Source: Dolomedes plantarius (Eukaryota; Arthropoda; Arachnida; Araneae; Dolomedidae). From it: a DNA stretch of 64,000 nucleotides. Of this stretch, positions 21,804 through 35,031 are shown one piece after another. The notes under the pieces were generated by a model that saw only the letters and a program-made list of their open reading frames with translations, ran no database searches and was not told the origin of the DNA. The DNA lies in the NCBI GenBank assembly GCA_907164885.2, contig OU015490.1:11399466-11463465 (forward strand). Reading direction: 5' to 3'. The first letter of the stretch is position 1, and each line of letters opens with the position of its first letter. A program made the position numbers and the translations under genes.

Positions 21804-23426
21804 GGAATTAGAACCTTTTCCAAATTCCAAGTTCGTTTTAATTCCCTTTAAAATTACTTGGGCGTAACCAAGCTATTATCGTTTTAAGAACAAAGGAATT
21901 GACATTATCCTAAATACAAAGGTTGGCAATTAATATATCATCCCTTAAACCTCCAGTCTCGTGGGCGCCAAACTTATAATAACAGACCACAAGACCCTGA
22001 GTCCAGAAATTTATAAGCCAGAATTTTTCCCGATAGTCCGATAGTGCATAGTGCTACAATACTTACTGCGGTAGAAGTAACTACAATACACTTCCAAATC
22101 TGTCAAAAATTTTACATATTTCATAATTCGTTTATTATCTTCCCATTAATAAATGTACATCATATTTCTCTTTTTTCAATCTGTTAATATCTATTGACTC
22201 CTTCTTTAGTTACTTAACCAAATATAGTAAGAACGAAACACGTGATGAAAAACAAAATCCTCCAAATATTGTAGAAAATAAAGAACTGGGTTCATTTTCT
22301 CCGTTCAATTATCCCAAAAATAGTATATCTCTCTGATCTTTAGAAGTAATACTGGTTCACAAAGATCATCTGGGATATTACGAAGAACCTAATAATCCGT
22401 TGTAATGAAGAGTTGCTTTGTAAGACCTGATGTTTGCAGTATTCATCCTATAAGTTGAAGATAAATTGTACCTCTTTTGATAGGAAATATTTCTATTAGT
22501 TCTCGAGAGACATCAATTGATAGTGTAGCAAATTTTCTTCTCATCAGATATATATGATCAGTTCACGTAATTTCACTAAAAGCATATCAAATAGGAAAAT
22601 AAAAAGAAACCGACAATTTTTTACAGAGTTATTTTTTTATTGGAAATATTTTAAATTTTGAAGCGACTAGTAATGCTAGTAGTAAAAATAATCTCAGTTT
22701 CCCCCAAAATGTCATATAAAATGAGCCGCTGACTTTCACAAATCGGTTAAGGTTCACTACGTTCGGAGCCCTTTTTTTGAAAAACTATACTTGCGAAAAT
22801 TTCTATATAATTTTTTGAAGGAATATAACACCAAAACTCAAAAATGATGAAAAATAGACATTTACTATACGAATTTTTACAAAATTGAGGAAATTGGGTA
22901 AAAATTTTGCATTTTTTTACAAAAACGGTTCTAGCGCTAAATAAAACATGCATATAATATTGACTTTTTTTGTCATATATACGTATGTATCATCTAAGTG
23001 TAATGACCTGCTAGCTACTCGATATCTCAAAATATAAAAAATGCAGGTCATTATATGCAATTGCATGTAAAATTTTAGTAATTTTCCATGAGATTTTTTA
23101 TAAATGCAGCTATAAATCAATAAATAATATAACTAGAACCAAATCTGTTGTCCATTACATTCTTAGTATTCTGGAGAGGCAACGAGCACAGAAACATTGG
23201 ATATAAACATCCTTTATTAGTTAAACTAGCAGCTGCAAGCATGGTCGCTTTTAGATTTATATTTTCTTTTGCAAAACAACTCAATTGGAATTAACATATG
23301 TAAGGAATGTTACCATTACCTGTCATCATAAATATACGTTGTTAAGGGGTAGTGAAAACTCAGACAAAAAATTTATAATCATTGATAAATTCACTATAAG
23401 GCTGATTCTAAAACATCATGATTAAA
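21804..23426. other. AT-rich non-coding stretch
   Basis: No gene or repeat family recognised. Confidence 0.35.
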
Positions 23427-23457
23427 AAATGTGAATTTCCATTAGAAATTCACATTT
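23427..23457. other. Perfect 13-bp-arm hairpin
   Basis: Arms AAATGTGAATTTC (23427-23439) and GAAATTCACATTT (23445-23457) flank a five-base loop. No T-run or neighbouring gene suggests a role. Confidence 0.5.
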
Positions 23458-24581
23458 CATAACAAGAACAGAGTTAAAGATAATTCTGAGAAACCCAACA
23501 CCAATGATTTTAAAAATTATATCTCTCACTGTATGTACTATTTTTCAAAACTAAGATATCTACACTTTATCATTACATCAAATAAGAAATTGTTGGGGAA
23601 AATTTTCACTTATAAAATGGAGTGAAAATTCAGCAAACACTAAAATATAGTATAGATTACATTTTTCTCTGTATGTATTATTGTTCGCAATTCAGATATC
23701 TCTACTTAATCATATTAAATGAATAAATTAAAATTATTTCGTGTATAAATTAAAATTATTCATGAGTAAAATACAGCAATTATATTGTACCAAATTACGT
23801 GCTATCGTCGAGCCACACGCGGACAGCCGCTAATGTTTACATCCGGTAGTTGCAGCCATTGCCATTCGGATTGTAGAAATATCGTCGATTTTTGTGCCGC
23901 ATACCTACGCGTTTTATATATATAGATATTAGAAAAAGAAAATAAACAGCTCGAGAGGGACGTCTTCCCATCTCGGAGTACAGCGATCGTCTCATAAAGC
24001 AGGAATACATCATGTTGGCGTACGCACTGACGTCACACAGACAGTAGCGCCGCGTAACGTTTGGAGATGGAGATGGGATTGAATTTCACATAGTATTATG
24101 AAAAAGATGTGTGAAAAAATTCATAGACATACCATGATTAGATTTTGAGTTATCAAAAGAGTCGTTTACATTTTTGATGCAAAATAAGTTCTTCAGAAAA
24201 CACGATTAATGTTTTCTACTTGTACTGAAACTCATAGCTGCTGTTGATCTTCAAAACGCTCTCATTTCATTTCTAATGATCGTATTGAAAAAATAAAAGA
24301 AATTTAGAAATGTAAATTTAAGATTTTAAAAAATGAAAAAAACAATTTTGGAATTTTCGTCAAAGTCGATGTTTTACGTAGTCGGATACCTTAAGTTCAT
24401 AAAACAAAAAGTGCAGAAATATGATAAAATGATTTAAAATTCTCCTGAAACTATAAATCCAAATAACGAATGTAGAATGTACTATAGCAGATGTAGAGTT
24501 TTATCGGGTGACATATACAAGTAAAATTTTTAAGATAGAATAATGTTGGAGGAACCGTTATTATTATTTCAATTTTTTCAT
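23458..24581. other. Non-coding stretch with a GC-richer patch
   Basis: No gene. The patch 23800-24075 is markedly GC-richer than its surroundings, with GCCACACGCGGACAGCCGC and GTAGCGCCGCGTAACG; it may be an unrecognised mobile element. Confidence 0.3.
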
Positions 24582-24617
24582 GACTAAGGGACTTAGGGAC
24601 TAAGGGACTAAGGGAAA
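24582..24617 (+). repeat. 9-bp minisatellite GACTAAGGG
   Basis: Four tandem units, the second differing by one base (GACTTAGGG). Confidence 0.85.
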
Positions 24618-25151
24618 AAAAGTACGAGTAATAACGTCCAATTCAGTCTTCAAATTATTTCTTTACTACAGAAAAAAACAATTTAAATAATTGTTCAATA
24701 ATTCACAAGTACTTACTTCTGCAGGAGACTGTAACCGACTAACTTATTTTACTTTTTGGGGATAAAATAACACTAAACAATTGACCATTATCGTAATGTA
24801 CTTCCTTCTGCGTTTGGATTGCATTATTACAAAGATTTACATTTGAGTAGGGATTTAAATTTATTAGCTTCTGAAAAAAGTTACTTATTATTGGAAGGCA
24901 AACATAAATATTGTCATCGAATGGTGTTCAATCTTATTATTTGGGAAATTTATTATGAATGTAAAATGTTAGACTCAATCCAGTGCTTTGGAATTGAAAT
25001 TTCAAAAATTTCAAAAAGTGAACTTCATCGATTTCCTTTGTGAGTTGCTCAATTAGGCATCTTAATCATTTTCTCCCGTAGGAAGCAGAAATATCTATTA
25101 AAGAGTAATTTAAAACTGGTTAATGAAAGATAAACAATTTAGTAATCACAA
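24618..25151. other. Non-coding spacer
   Basis: A 74-residue open frame here has no recognisable similarity; treated as chance. Confidence 0.3.

Positions 25152-25190
<39 letters not shown>
25152..25190. repeat. (TC)n(TA)n microsatellite
   Basis: TC run then TA run leading into Helitron-like copy B. Confidence 0.95.
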
Positions 25191-25191
<1 letters not shown>

Positions 25192-25959
25192 ACAGTTCCG
25201 TAACTGACTGACTGACTGATTGTGAGATAACGTACAGACCAAACCGCTGGACCTAAAGGGTTGAAATTTTGTATGGCAATTCTTCTATTAGTGTGCGAGT
25301 GCACTAAGAAAGATTTTTGAAAAATGCTTCTTAGATTGTTTTAAATTAAATTTTTAATCTGTTTTTGCAACATTCTTTAAAGTTTGCATTTAAAATGATA
25401 ATCTGAGGGTTATAAAATTTATATCACGAGAAAGATCACAAAAATGTCTTTAAAATGAAATCATTTTCGAATATTTACCTCCATTTTCTGATTTTTGGTG
25501 AATTTATACAGATTAATTTTTGAATATAATTTATTAAATGCTGATCACGTGGTATCTTTTCGATTTTATATACTTTAAATTGATGTTGCGTGACGTGCAT
25601 AACACCGAAATAAATTGACATTTTTTTTTCTTTCTAATGTAGCAGCAGACGATTGGGAATTATCGAAATAAATATTAAAATACAGTAAAAAAATTTTCCT
25701 CAAACTGTACTGTATTAACTCTACTATATTCTTTAGTATGTGCTATTATATTTAGCTTCAATATTTTCTTCTACATTTTTTTGTCTCTAAAAATATCCAT
25801 TATGGTATTTTTATAAATATATTTTTTGGCATTAATTGCAATAACTGACCGTTGTATTTAATACAAATATATTTTTTTGGGGGGGGGCATTAACTTCATA
25901 TATTGACCGTTGAATTTAATTTGAATGTACTCCGGAGCGAAGCACGGGTATTCAGCTAG
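25190..25959 (+). mobile_element. Helitron-like non-autonomous element, copy B
   Basis: Begins AACAGTTCCGTAACTGACTG, carries AACCGCTGGACCTAAAGGG and TAAATGCTGATCACGTG as in copy A, and ends GAAGCACGGGTATTCAGCTAG with T following. This copy has the best-preserved 3' terminus. No coding capacity, so it would need an autonomous helper. Confidence 0.55.
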
Positions 25960-27781
25960 TGTGTCAATAAAAGTGTCAAAACTCACACATGGTGTGAAAA
26001 CATCGTGTGTTCAGTTGTGTGAAACATAGTGTGTAATTTAAGTAAATCAAAATTTAACAAAGCTTTGTAATATAAGTATTATTTGATTTGCTAATAAAAA
26101 AATTGAAGGTTTAATATTGAATAAGTTGCGACATCTTCCAAATCACTATTTATATTAGAAGTTATGATACTGTTGAATTCGTAGTTTTGTTTTTCTTTAT
26201 CAACTTTATTACTTGATAAAGTAGACGTTCGTATTTGATTATACAACATGCAAAAATAGTAAGACAGTATCTTACGAAACAACTAAAAATTAATTAGCAT
26301 CAGTCTTCCAGAGCGTGAATCCAGAGCGTGGAACAGTTAAAGCGATGCATAATGAAACCGGGTGAATCGAAGCAAATAATTCCGGTCTTTGAATATTGAG
26401 ATTTTAGTGAAATCTTGAAAAAAAGTCACACCCTATCCAAACAAGAATGAAGTTAATTTAATGAATTAGAATATTTAATTTATTAGACTAATAGTTAGAC
26501 AACCAGAGTGGGGAAAAAGAAGGGTTGATTAGGGCCCCTTTCAATATGATTTGAGCAATCATTGGAAGACAGAGAAATATTTTCAGAGAGGAATAAGTTT
26601 GGTGTTTTGATTCCGATCTTTTTCTAGGTCGAAATGTAATATTATATAAAAGTGCTAACTAAAATTTCGTTAAAAGGAAATATGTAATACATTACAGAGA
26701 AATACAACAAACTTCAATCTGTAGGGTTGGACTGTTTGATCAGTATTCTTTGTTGGTATAATGCAGTGTTTAACAAAGTTTTATTTTCTCACGATTCGCT
26801 TTATTTTATAACTTTTGAAACTAGGAACTATTGTCATAGTTATGCACACAGTTGAATTTCTTCCCCGATGTTCTATTTATAGGCATTTCACAAATCCTGA
26901 AGACTCTTAGATAGTACATTTTAAATCGAAAATTAGCGATAAGTTGAGGGAGGCAAGATGGTTACGGATTAAACTAATCTGATTCGGATTTACAGAAGCG
27001 GGGGTCACAACTTCGTTTAATCCTTCAGCGAGCGCGTCCGTGTACAAAGTGCAACAATTTCTTCATTTTTAATGGTTTGTTTTTACATGTAAGGTTTGAA
27101 TGTTCTCAGCAGTTTCTATTTATAGCTACACACTTCATAATGCAGGTCTGATTTTCTCACCCTATTCCTTTCCATTCATTTTTAGTCGTGATTTAACCGT
27201 GGTAAGCCAGCGATTATACAGAATTACAATACGACAAAAGCAAGAGTTGATGTAGTCTATCAAATGTGCAGCTATTACACGGTATCCCGCATATCACGTA
27301 GCGGGAAATTCTCATTGTATTTTAGGTTTTTGGACATAATAGGAATCCATTCGCAAGTTGTCCTTAGATCCAATAAACCGGACACTTTTGAAGGCGATTA
27401 TATCTGCATTCTTAGGCCTTATATTATAAATATATCGCAATATTATCAACATTTTATATATTGTCATAAAAAGCAGAATTATTATTTTCAATTTGAAAAT
27501 GAAACGTTTATTACAAAAGGAATAATCAAGGTTGATAGAGACGTTGCACTTTGTGCTATGCGCGCCTGCTGGTGTTCCAAAAATTAAGCCTGCTAAAAGA
27601 TTAAATAATTCTTTTAAAATCTTAAATTTACGGAAAACTGCAAATTCACTGGATTTTCAACTTTTATCTAAGAATGTTACCATGATTTATTTAGTACTAT
27701 ATTTACATCTACATGTTTCCCTCTCTTAGTTTTCATGGTACTCTATGTCCTTCAAACACCTGGCTTTTAGGGATTTATAAC
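25960..27781. other. Non-coding stretch
   Basis: No gene supported. GTGTGN-rich motifs recur at 25955-26032 (TGTGTGAAA-like). Confidence 0.35.
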
Positions 27782-28166
27782 CAGAGCATGACTAAGGCAG
27801 GGGCATACGGGGCAGTTGCCCCGAGGCCCCACATTAGAGGGGGCCCCCAAATCGAATAGAGAGTTTATTTTACGTTTCCTTCTTTAATGAACTTTTTTAG
27901 ATGTGCTGTATCCCTTTTAATGATGGACACAGAATTGTCAGAAAATCAATAAAATGGACAGAACGATATTTCGTCTGACCATTGGAGGGGGGGACTTTAT
28001 AGCTATTTTAGGTTCTAGTCAATTTTCTTGTTATATATCTATAATGATGTGAAAAATTTAAATACCTCCATAAAGTTCGGTTCTTCATTACTAAAGTAGT
28101 GAAGCAGAGGGGGGGCCCCCAAAGAAGTTTTTGCCCCGGGACCCAATTAGGCTAAGTCGGGCCCTG
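27782..28166. mobile_element. hAT MITE with perfect 8-bp target duplication
   Basis: TTTATAAC lies at 27774-27781 and again at 28167-28174, the eight-base duplication made by hAT transposases. The ends are imperfect inverted repeats (CAGAGCATGACTAAGGCAGG and, read backwards, CAGGGCCCGACTTAGCCTAA). Both subterminal regions are G/C-rich with GGGGGCCCCC palindromes. At 385 bp it has no coding capacity. Confidence 0.85.
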
Positions 28167-28560
28167 TTTATAACTTCGGGAGTGTTATATCAAGATAGCA
28201 CCAAAAATGCAAAACCCAACTACAAAAATATAAGAGCTCTAAGAGTATTTTTTTATATCATTTCCTCAATATGAACTTTTTTTTTCAAAATGATCAAAGA
28301 CAACGAATTTAGATCTTTACATATATGATTAAAATTACATCGAAAAGAATCCTTCTATGTATACCGATTAGTCTAATTTTAAAGTAAAATATCTTTTTTG
28401 GAAATCAAAATTTGTCTGGCACTAGAAATCGCCTGTTTTTTTTTTCAAAATTGAGTTAAGGATACTTCTTTATATTATTTCAATCAGTTAATAATGTAAT
28501 TTTTTGAAAAACGGACGACTAATAAAATTAAGGCTCGAATTTTTAATGTATTTTAAATGT
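28167..28560. other. Non-coding spacer
   Basis: Nothing recognised beyond T and A runs. Confidence 0.35.
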
Positions 28561-28630
28561 ATATTTCGAAATATATATAAGATTACTATATATTTCGAAA
28601 TATATAGCAATCATATATATTTCGAAATTT
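28561..28630. repeat. Three tandem TTCGAA palindromes
   Basis: ATATTTCGAAATAT is repeated at intervals of 29 and 27 bp, with TTCGAA at 28565, 28594 and 28621. Confidence 0.75.
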
Positions 28631-30210
28631 ATATGAAGATTGGTGCTAATGATACTACACGACTAGTTTCTTCATCACATTATTGCAATGGTATAACAAT
28701 GTTTCAGTAGGAATGAATACCCATGGTCTATATTTATATCAAAAGAGATTTTTAAGAAGCATTATTTTTTCTCTGAACGTACTTAAATTACTTGAAACTT
28801 TAAATTTGAAAGAAAACTTGAGCATTAAAGAATTTAATCAAAATAAAGTTTCGATTTTACGATGACGCTAAAGAGTAAAACAGCATTTTAATCTCTCTTC
28901 TCCAATTAAATTTTGCAAGTTCTTCCAGAAAACTTTACTTTATGTTCCATTAAAATGGAAAAAACAACTTTATTGTTCTACAAATAATAAGATGAAATAT
29001 AATGATATACATAATAAACATATCTACAAAACTTTTGTTTCTAAAAAGATGATTTATCAGATAATGAAAGAAATTATAATAAAATATTTTTATAATGTCT
29101 GATATGAACCAAGGACATAGTTCTCTTCAATATTAATGAAGAGTCTTAAAAAAATTCAAAATGAAAAGTTTGTTTTAGTATTTATGAGAATTGTTATCGT
29201 ACTTATTAGAATATGATGAAATATTATAATATTATAAATATGAGAATTGTTATCGTAAATAGAATTTCATTTTTAATTTCAAATGAAATATTAAATAGTT
29301 ATTTTTAAATACTATATCTACCTTTCATTATTTAAAAATTCAGTATATTCTACATTAGATATTTTATGAATTTTCAAGCTGCTACACTATTGATCTATGG
29401 TTATTCCAAAAAGATTTTCCATTCATTGTCTGAAAATATTAAATTTCACTGTTTAGAACATTAGGAAAATATGTTCATTAAAAAGAAAAAAAAAAGAAAA
29501 GTTTAATTTCGCGCTAGGACAGAAAATCAGCAAATCAGAAAATTTATCTTCAGCTACTGATATTGGAAAGGTTTGATAATATTCGAAGGATTAAATGTAC
29601 ATTAAAATGTTTAAAGTGAATGAAAAAAGAATTAAAATGAAAATTTTAGAGTTGTCATTCAAAAAAGAAATTTTTGAATGAAAAGAAAAAAAATTAAATA
29701 TGTCATCATTGATAAAGATGAATATAATATTTCATCGTTATTTTCCGAATTTGAAGCTTTTTTTTCTTTCTTTAAACGAAAAAATGTGTCTTATTAAACG
29801 TCTCTGATTCTCTAAAAGCTTTTCAGTTTACGATTTCCATTATGAAAATTTGAAGAATCTGATTGTGAAGCTGGAGAGAAGTTTAATTTAATCGTAACTG
29901 CTTTAAAACGTCAAATATACTTTTTTTGCATTCAAAGTTGTTTAAAGCATGTTTCAAAATATAAAAAGCTTCAAAATTTTCAGAGGGATTTTACAAGAGT
30001 TAGAATTTTTAGAGTTTTACAAGAAGTTTCAGTATAAACATTAATGAATAAGAATAATTTTCCTTTACTGTGTGTCATCGCTCTTAACTGTTTGTATATT
30101 TTTAAATAATGAATTATGTTTCTAATGTACTTTAATATCACCACAAAATATACAGTATGGATATAATATTGGGTGTAGCTAAGAAATTTTAAATTAGAAG
30201 TTAAGAAAAA
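28631..30210. other. Very AT-rich non-coding stretch
   Basis: No gene. A direct repeat ATGAGAATTGTTATCGTA occurs at 29184 and 29239. Confidence 0.35.
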
Positions 30211-30510
30211 GAATCAATCTAAGCATCCAAATAGAATTCTGTAATACTACGAATTAATAGTTACATATTTAAAATCTAAGTATTTCAAACTCTATAAAAA
30301 CTCATAAAAAGCAAAAGAATCAATCTAAGCATTCAAATAGATGCTGTAAATTAATAATTACATATTTAAAATCTAAGTATTTCAATCCTATAAAAATTGA
30401 TAAAAGCAAAATAAATTATCTAAGCATTCATATAGAATTCTGTAATACTGCGAATTAATAATTACATATTTAAAATTTAAGTATTTTAATCCCTATAAAA
30501 ATTTATAATT
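30211..30510 (+). repeat. Minisatellite, ~100-bp unit, three copies
   Basis: CTAAGCATNCA, GTAATACTNCGAATTAAT and TTACATATTTAAAAT recur with spacings of about 106 and 95 bp. A single related unit (ATTCAAACAGAATTTTGTAA) lies near 32460. Confidence 0.8.
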
Positions 30511-31643
30511 TTCTGCTTATATATTATTTTGCAGTAAATCTGAACCTTCTAAATCAGACTGTATTGAAAGAATTTCACTGTTAGTTAGGGAATTTAGAAC
30601 TTTTGGATACTAATTAAAATTTCTAATATAGTATAAATTTCATTCACGCTTTTATATAACTGCACTGTAAACATGCCCCAAAACTTTTCGTTTGAGGATT
30701 GTATTTCACTTTCTGGCTTCACTTAAATAATACAAAATTTAACTTTATACACCAATTTTTGCTATAAACTGCCTCTGATACAACTTCTATTTCACAGTCG
30801 CATTTTCTGTTTTTAATGAATGTTTAGATGTATCTTATCTGTCAGACGGTTCTTGAATAAAGTCCACACTTATGCTTTTTATCCAAGTTTAATTTATGTG
30901 CAATCACAACAACAAGAAACATAGAATAGAACATGGTGGTGTTTCACCTGTTTTCAGAAGATCTAACTTCCATAAAAACACCAATCGCTTGCCAGAGTGC
31001 ATGCAGCGCCCCCTGGTCAGATTTGAGTTTCAACAGCATCTATTACCAGAATGGAAAATTTCATACGTTCCAATACTTTTGCTCAGAAACACCTCTTACC
31101 ATACTTATAACGTTCTTCCTAATAAACATCTTGTTCTGTAACTTTTTTGTATTTTAGAACTGTCAAAAAGCTTTATTTCAGATTTGGGTCCTGTAGATTT
31201 GATCAAGCATGAAAAAACCCTGATACTTTTCTCGGAATATTTGATTCCCAAAAAACCATTATCATCTTTTCCTGCAGTCGGGTATAAATGAAACGATCGT
31301 TAAAAGGAACAGGAATTTACTTCGAGAATCCTCACTGGTAGATAACAATAGTCCACCAACAGAATTATCTAGTCAATTTTGCTGATACTAATTAGGAAGG
31401 GAGGTGAAAGGAATGAAGGCATGATGCGAGTTATTTACAATCAAAAGCAATGTCATCTGTGCATGCATTATATTCCCTAACTTCAGTCTGTAAAGGTAAA
31501 AAAAATATATTTAAAACTGCTTTCTCGAATTTTTTTAAAGCGTTACTAGTTTAACAAAGTTTTATAGTCGTCTTAGATGTGTTTCTCTGCTACTCAAGGT
31601 GAAGTTGAATTCCTTAAGTCTACTGTGTGCTAACCCTATTGTA
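30511..31643. other. Non-coding stretch
   Basis: No gene supported; GCAGCGCCCCCTGGTCAG near 31002 looks like part of a mobile element but no boundaries were found. Confidence 0.3.
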
Positions 31644-32021
31644 TTCACTCCCCTCAGTGTTAACCTATGGAGAAAATGTGTCTACTATTTACAGCTACAT
31701 AAATTCGGATAGTCAAATAAAAATCGTATTTTCAGATAGCCTGAACTTTTCTACATCTTGCAACAGTTTTTAATGCAGTAGTTTTCTAAATTTTGTCCCT
31801 CGAAGGAATTTATAAGCGTTTAAATCACATTATACCAGATATCCCCCCCCCCCGAATAATTTAAATTTAAAATATTATTTTCATTTTTGAATAAACAAAA
31901 GATGCCTCAATATATAAAATTTCTTCCTCTATTACGGAGAGATATTTTAAAAGAAATCTTTCAATCAAGTCGGCGATCCTTGGACACATTTTCTCCATTT
32001 AACATTGAGGTGAGCGAATCC
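31644..32021. mobile_element. Inverted-repeat MITE-like element
   Basis: The two ends are inverted over about 36 bp: ATGGAGAAAATGTGTC near 31667 is matched by GACACATTTTCTCCAT near 31983, and CTCAGTGTTAA by TTAACATTGAG. Class is uncertain because no clean target duplication was found. Non-coding, with a C-run at 31843-31852. Confidence 0.55.
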
Positions 32022-33644
32022 AATAAGGTTAGTACACATCTGCCTTAAGCTTTAATATGTGAGGAGTTATTCAGTATCTTGACAGATTTACGTAAAGTTG
32101 TAGTTTGTGGTCTTACATACCATGTTGTTTTATATGTCAAACGACTTAAATGCTAAAAGGGGTAGAAATTTACTAAAGTGCATAAAATACAAACATGGCG
32201 ATTTTGATTAGTATTTAAATCAAATAAAATACAACAGTGGATAATGAAATCATTACTTTATAAACATAAAAAAAACTGTCAAATATTCAATGTCAGGTCA
32301 AATATTCAATGCGAGTTCTGAAATTTACAATTCTAGCAGAAGTTTTAAAGAGTCCGATTAAGAGTGTGTAAATAAATTTCAAGCTAGAAAAAACAATAAA
32401 TCCATGGCTCGGTTCCCTATCAGCTGTTTGTTTTTTTATTTCCTAATAATACATTTAAACATTCAAACAGAATTTTGTAATACTGCAAATTCATTCTAGC
32501 AGAAACGCAATATATATCCATTCTTGCATAAACAGAATCTTTGGAGTGCTCTAAAAGACTAAAATATAATAGTTTTATCAGAAGTAGGACCATTTATTGC
32601 ATATTTCCCGATATTTCTGTTATAAATCGGAAGTTCTGGATTGATTGAAAAAGTCCAATTTTTGGAGATGTCTACAAAAAAACTTCTCGTGATTTCACGC
32701 TTGAGGAATTTCGGTCTGAAATTGAAGTTGCAATTTACTTACTTGACTGCCAGTTTGAAAATAGAAGTACATGTATAACATTTTAGAAACTTGAACAAAA
32801 AATATTTAAATAAAACATGTCTGTAAATGTTTTATAAAAATCGCGTTTACTACGGTATGTCTTTACTATTGGCATGTGAGAGGACACTGAACATTCAAGA
32901 ATTGATAAGTAACTTTTTTGTAAATATCTGGTTTTGAAATATTTAAATGGAGTAAAAAATCTTATTTTATGTTATTGTTAACTCCAGCTTTACAGATACA
33001 AAAAAGTGGGCTAAAAAATATTTAAATGTATTTTTAACAATTTCATACAACAAGATTTAATTAACATGTGTGGCAATAGCTAAATTAATTATTGGAATTA
33101 ACAGTTCTTATTTCCTTTTCACGAGAGAAAAAAAAATAACTCATGTGTTAATTTCTTTCTTTGTGTTCTTAAATTAAAGTTTTTCAATTAGGAAACTTTT
33201 CTCAGTAATTTTCTCTTCTGAGGGAGAAATGTTCTTTGTATTAAGGTGTTCAAACACTTGTTTTTGCACGTCTCTTCCTTCAATTTTCAATGAATGCCAA
33301 TCGAAGAAATTAACACCAGGTCATTTTGTGTGAATACCTTTTTAAAATGGAGAATTCGCAAAGAACCCATCCGAGTTCTTGAAAGTGCAACAGTTTCAAT
33401 TCCCATAATTAAATTGGAGTAAAAAAGGGGAATGCAGTAGTGTCCGTGTAAAGAATGGGGAAATTAATCAAGACAGTTTATATCAACTAAAATGACGTTA
33501 TGATTAAACCTTCGATAATGAGTGACAGAAAAATATTACATCTCCTTTTCAAATGAAAGAGTGCAGTACCTGGGAATAGTTTTACAGACCTTAAACTATA
33601 TCAGGTTTGAATAATATTTACTGATTTTGAAACATCCATTACAG
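32022..33644. other. AT-rich non-coding stretch
   Basis: No gene. GTCAAATATTCAATG occurs twice at 32277-32312, and one stray minisatellite unit lies near 32460. Confidence 0.35.
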
Positions 33645-34137
33645 CAGTGGTGCTAAAACTTTGAGTCACGACCCACTGAGGGAGGGCGGTCGTGCAAAAA
33701 GATACAGGGGCCGCGAATAGTTTAAAGTAAATTTATGCCATAGGATCATATTGTTAATTTATTTGATAATTTAACAATATGATAAATATGCTTTAAGTTT
33801 CCTAAAATTGCATACAATTTATTTTTACAATTTATATTTTTTATGTTAAAAAAATTATATGACATTCTTAAATATGGTGTCAAAAAGTTTTAAGAAAAAC
33901 AAGTGCACATGGTAAGCAAGACAATTTTTTATTGCTATTTACTTATTGTTTGTTATTTATTTATTTTAGTATTTTATTTTTATTTTTTATTTTGCTCTTG
34001 GCGATTTATCACCTGGTTTGGGGTATCGAATATTAACATCTCGAACATTAACAAATAGTAGAGAACTAAGTATGCGTTACATCGTAGATTCCGTTTTAAC
34101 TTACAGCCAAGGCTATTCAATTTTATGTGATAAATTT

Positions 34138-35031
34138 TGTTAAGAATTTTGTAAATATTGCATTTTGTTTCGCTAAAATGGCTTCTATGGAAGAGCTCCT
34201 ATAGTTACATGAGAGTCTATGGGAATCTCGCCAAATATGAGAGTTATCACCAAATTGGCGATGGATTTGGTTACTTATTTTGATTGCCAGATTTGGCGAT
34301 ATTTCGCAAACTTTCCGGCTAAACCTTTCTGGAAGCTTCTAGAAATAGCTAACTGGGACTAACCTATAGAGCGTGCTTTGCAAATCTATAAATATTGTAG
34401 CGAAACTGGTGCGTAGCTGTCGTGGCACAGGGTTAAGGTGTCTGCCTACGGTGCTGAAGGTGATGAGCTCGAGCCTGGCTGGATGCAATTTACCTAAAAT
34501 CGTTTTTATGTGATTCCCTTTGTTATCATTTCTCATTTTATCCAGAATGTTCTATTATGCTAATTTATAATATGTTAAATCTAGTTTCTACCGTTCCAGA
34601 AAGTTCGGTGACTGTATATAAGTTGAGCTAGTCGCGTCGCTAGGTACTCTAAGAAAACTAACACCTTGACCTTGACAGTTCAGGTCGAATCAAGTTCTCT
34701 AGCGCAGCTCTCGCTTTGATTTCTTGTGATATACATACGAACCATTCGAATCTGTGCGACAATATACCTGGCATTGGCATTGGAACTCAGTTAAATTTCC
34801 TAAAGAGAATTTATTGTGTTGTAACTGCGTTAATTGGCGTGTATCCTATTGAATATTATGTTATCCTGACTTGTGCTTTTAGAATTTTCTGCTGTGTAGA
34901 AGACAGCTCTTACGTCTTTTATGTTTGAATTTGTGTATACACCTGAAAAATTTACAAAATAGTCAATTTTCGTGTGCACTTTCTGAAGAGATTCTTATTC
35001 AATCCTAACGAACCCAGGATAAAACGGAACA
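34138..35031 (+). mobile_element. Solo-LTR-like sequence, copy 2, interrupted
   Basis: The outer parts match 16077-16566: TGTTAAG start, CAAATATGAGAGTTATCACC, CTTTCTGGAAGCTTCTAGA, TATAAATA, then after the insert AATATACCTGGCATTGGCAT, TTTTCTGCTGTGTAG and AAACGGAACA at the end. It is split by the element at 34396-34761 directly after TATAAATAT. The left part has about 60 bp absent from copy 1. Confidence 0.55.
34396..34761 (+). mobile_element. tRNA-headed TG...CA element inside LTR copy 2
   Basis: Comparison with copy 1 shows this block is an insertion: AATAT precedes it and AATAT overlaps its end, a 4-5 bp target duplication. It starts TGTAGCG and ends GTGCGACA, so it has LTR-type TG...CA ends. 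Near the start it carries TGGCACAGGG and GAGCTCGAGCC about 40 bases apart, matching Pol III A and B boxes. A TATATAAG box follows near 34616. It may be a solo LTR with a tRNA-like insert or a SINE-like composite. Confidence 0.55.

Noticed and set aside
24582..24617. CRISPR-like or regulatory repeat
   Set aside because: It is a simple 9-bp tandem repeat without spacers in what appears to be a eukaryotic sequence.
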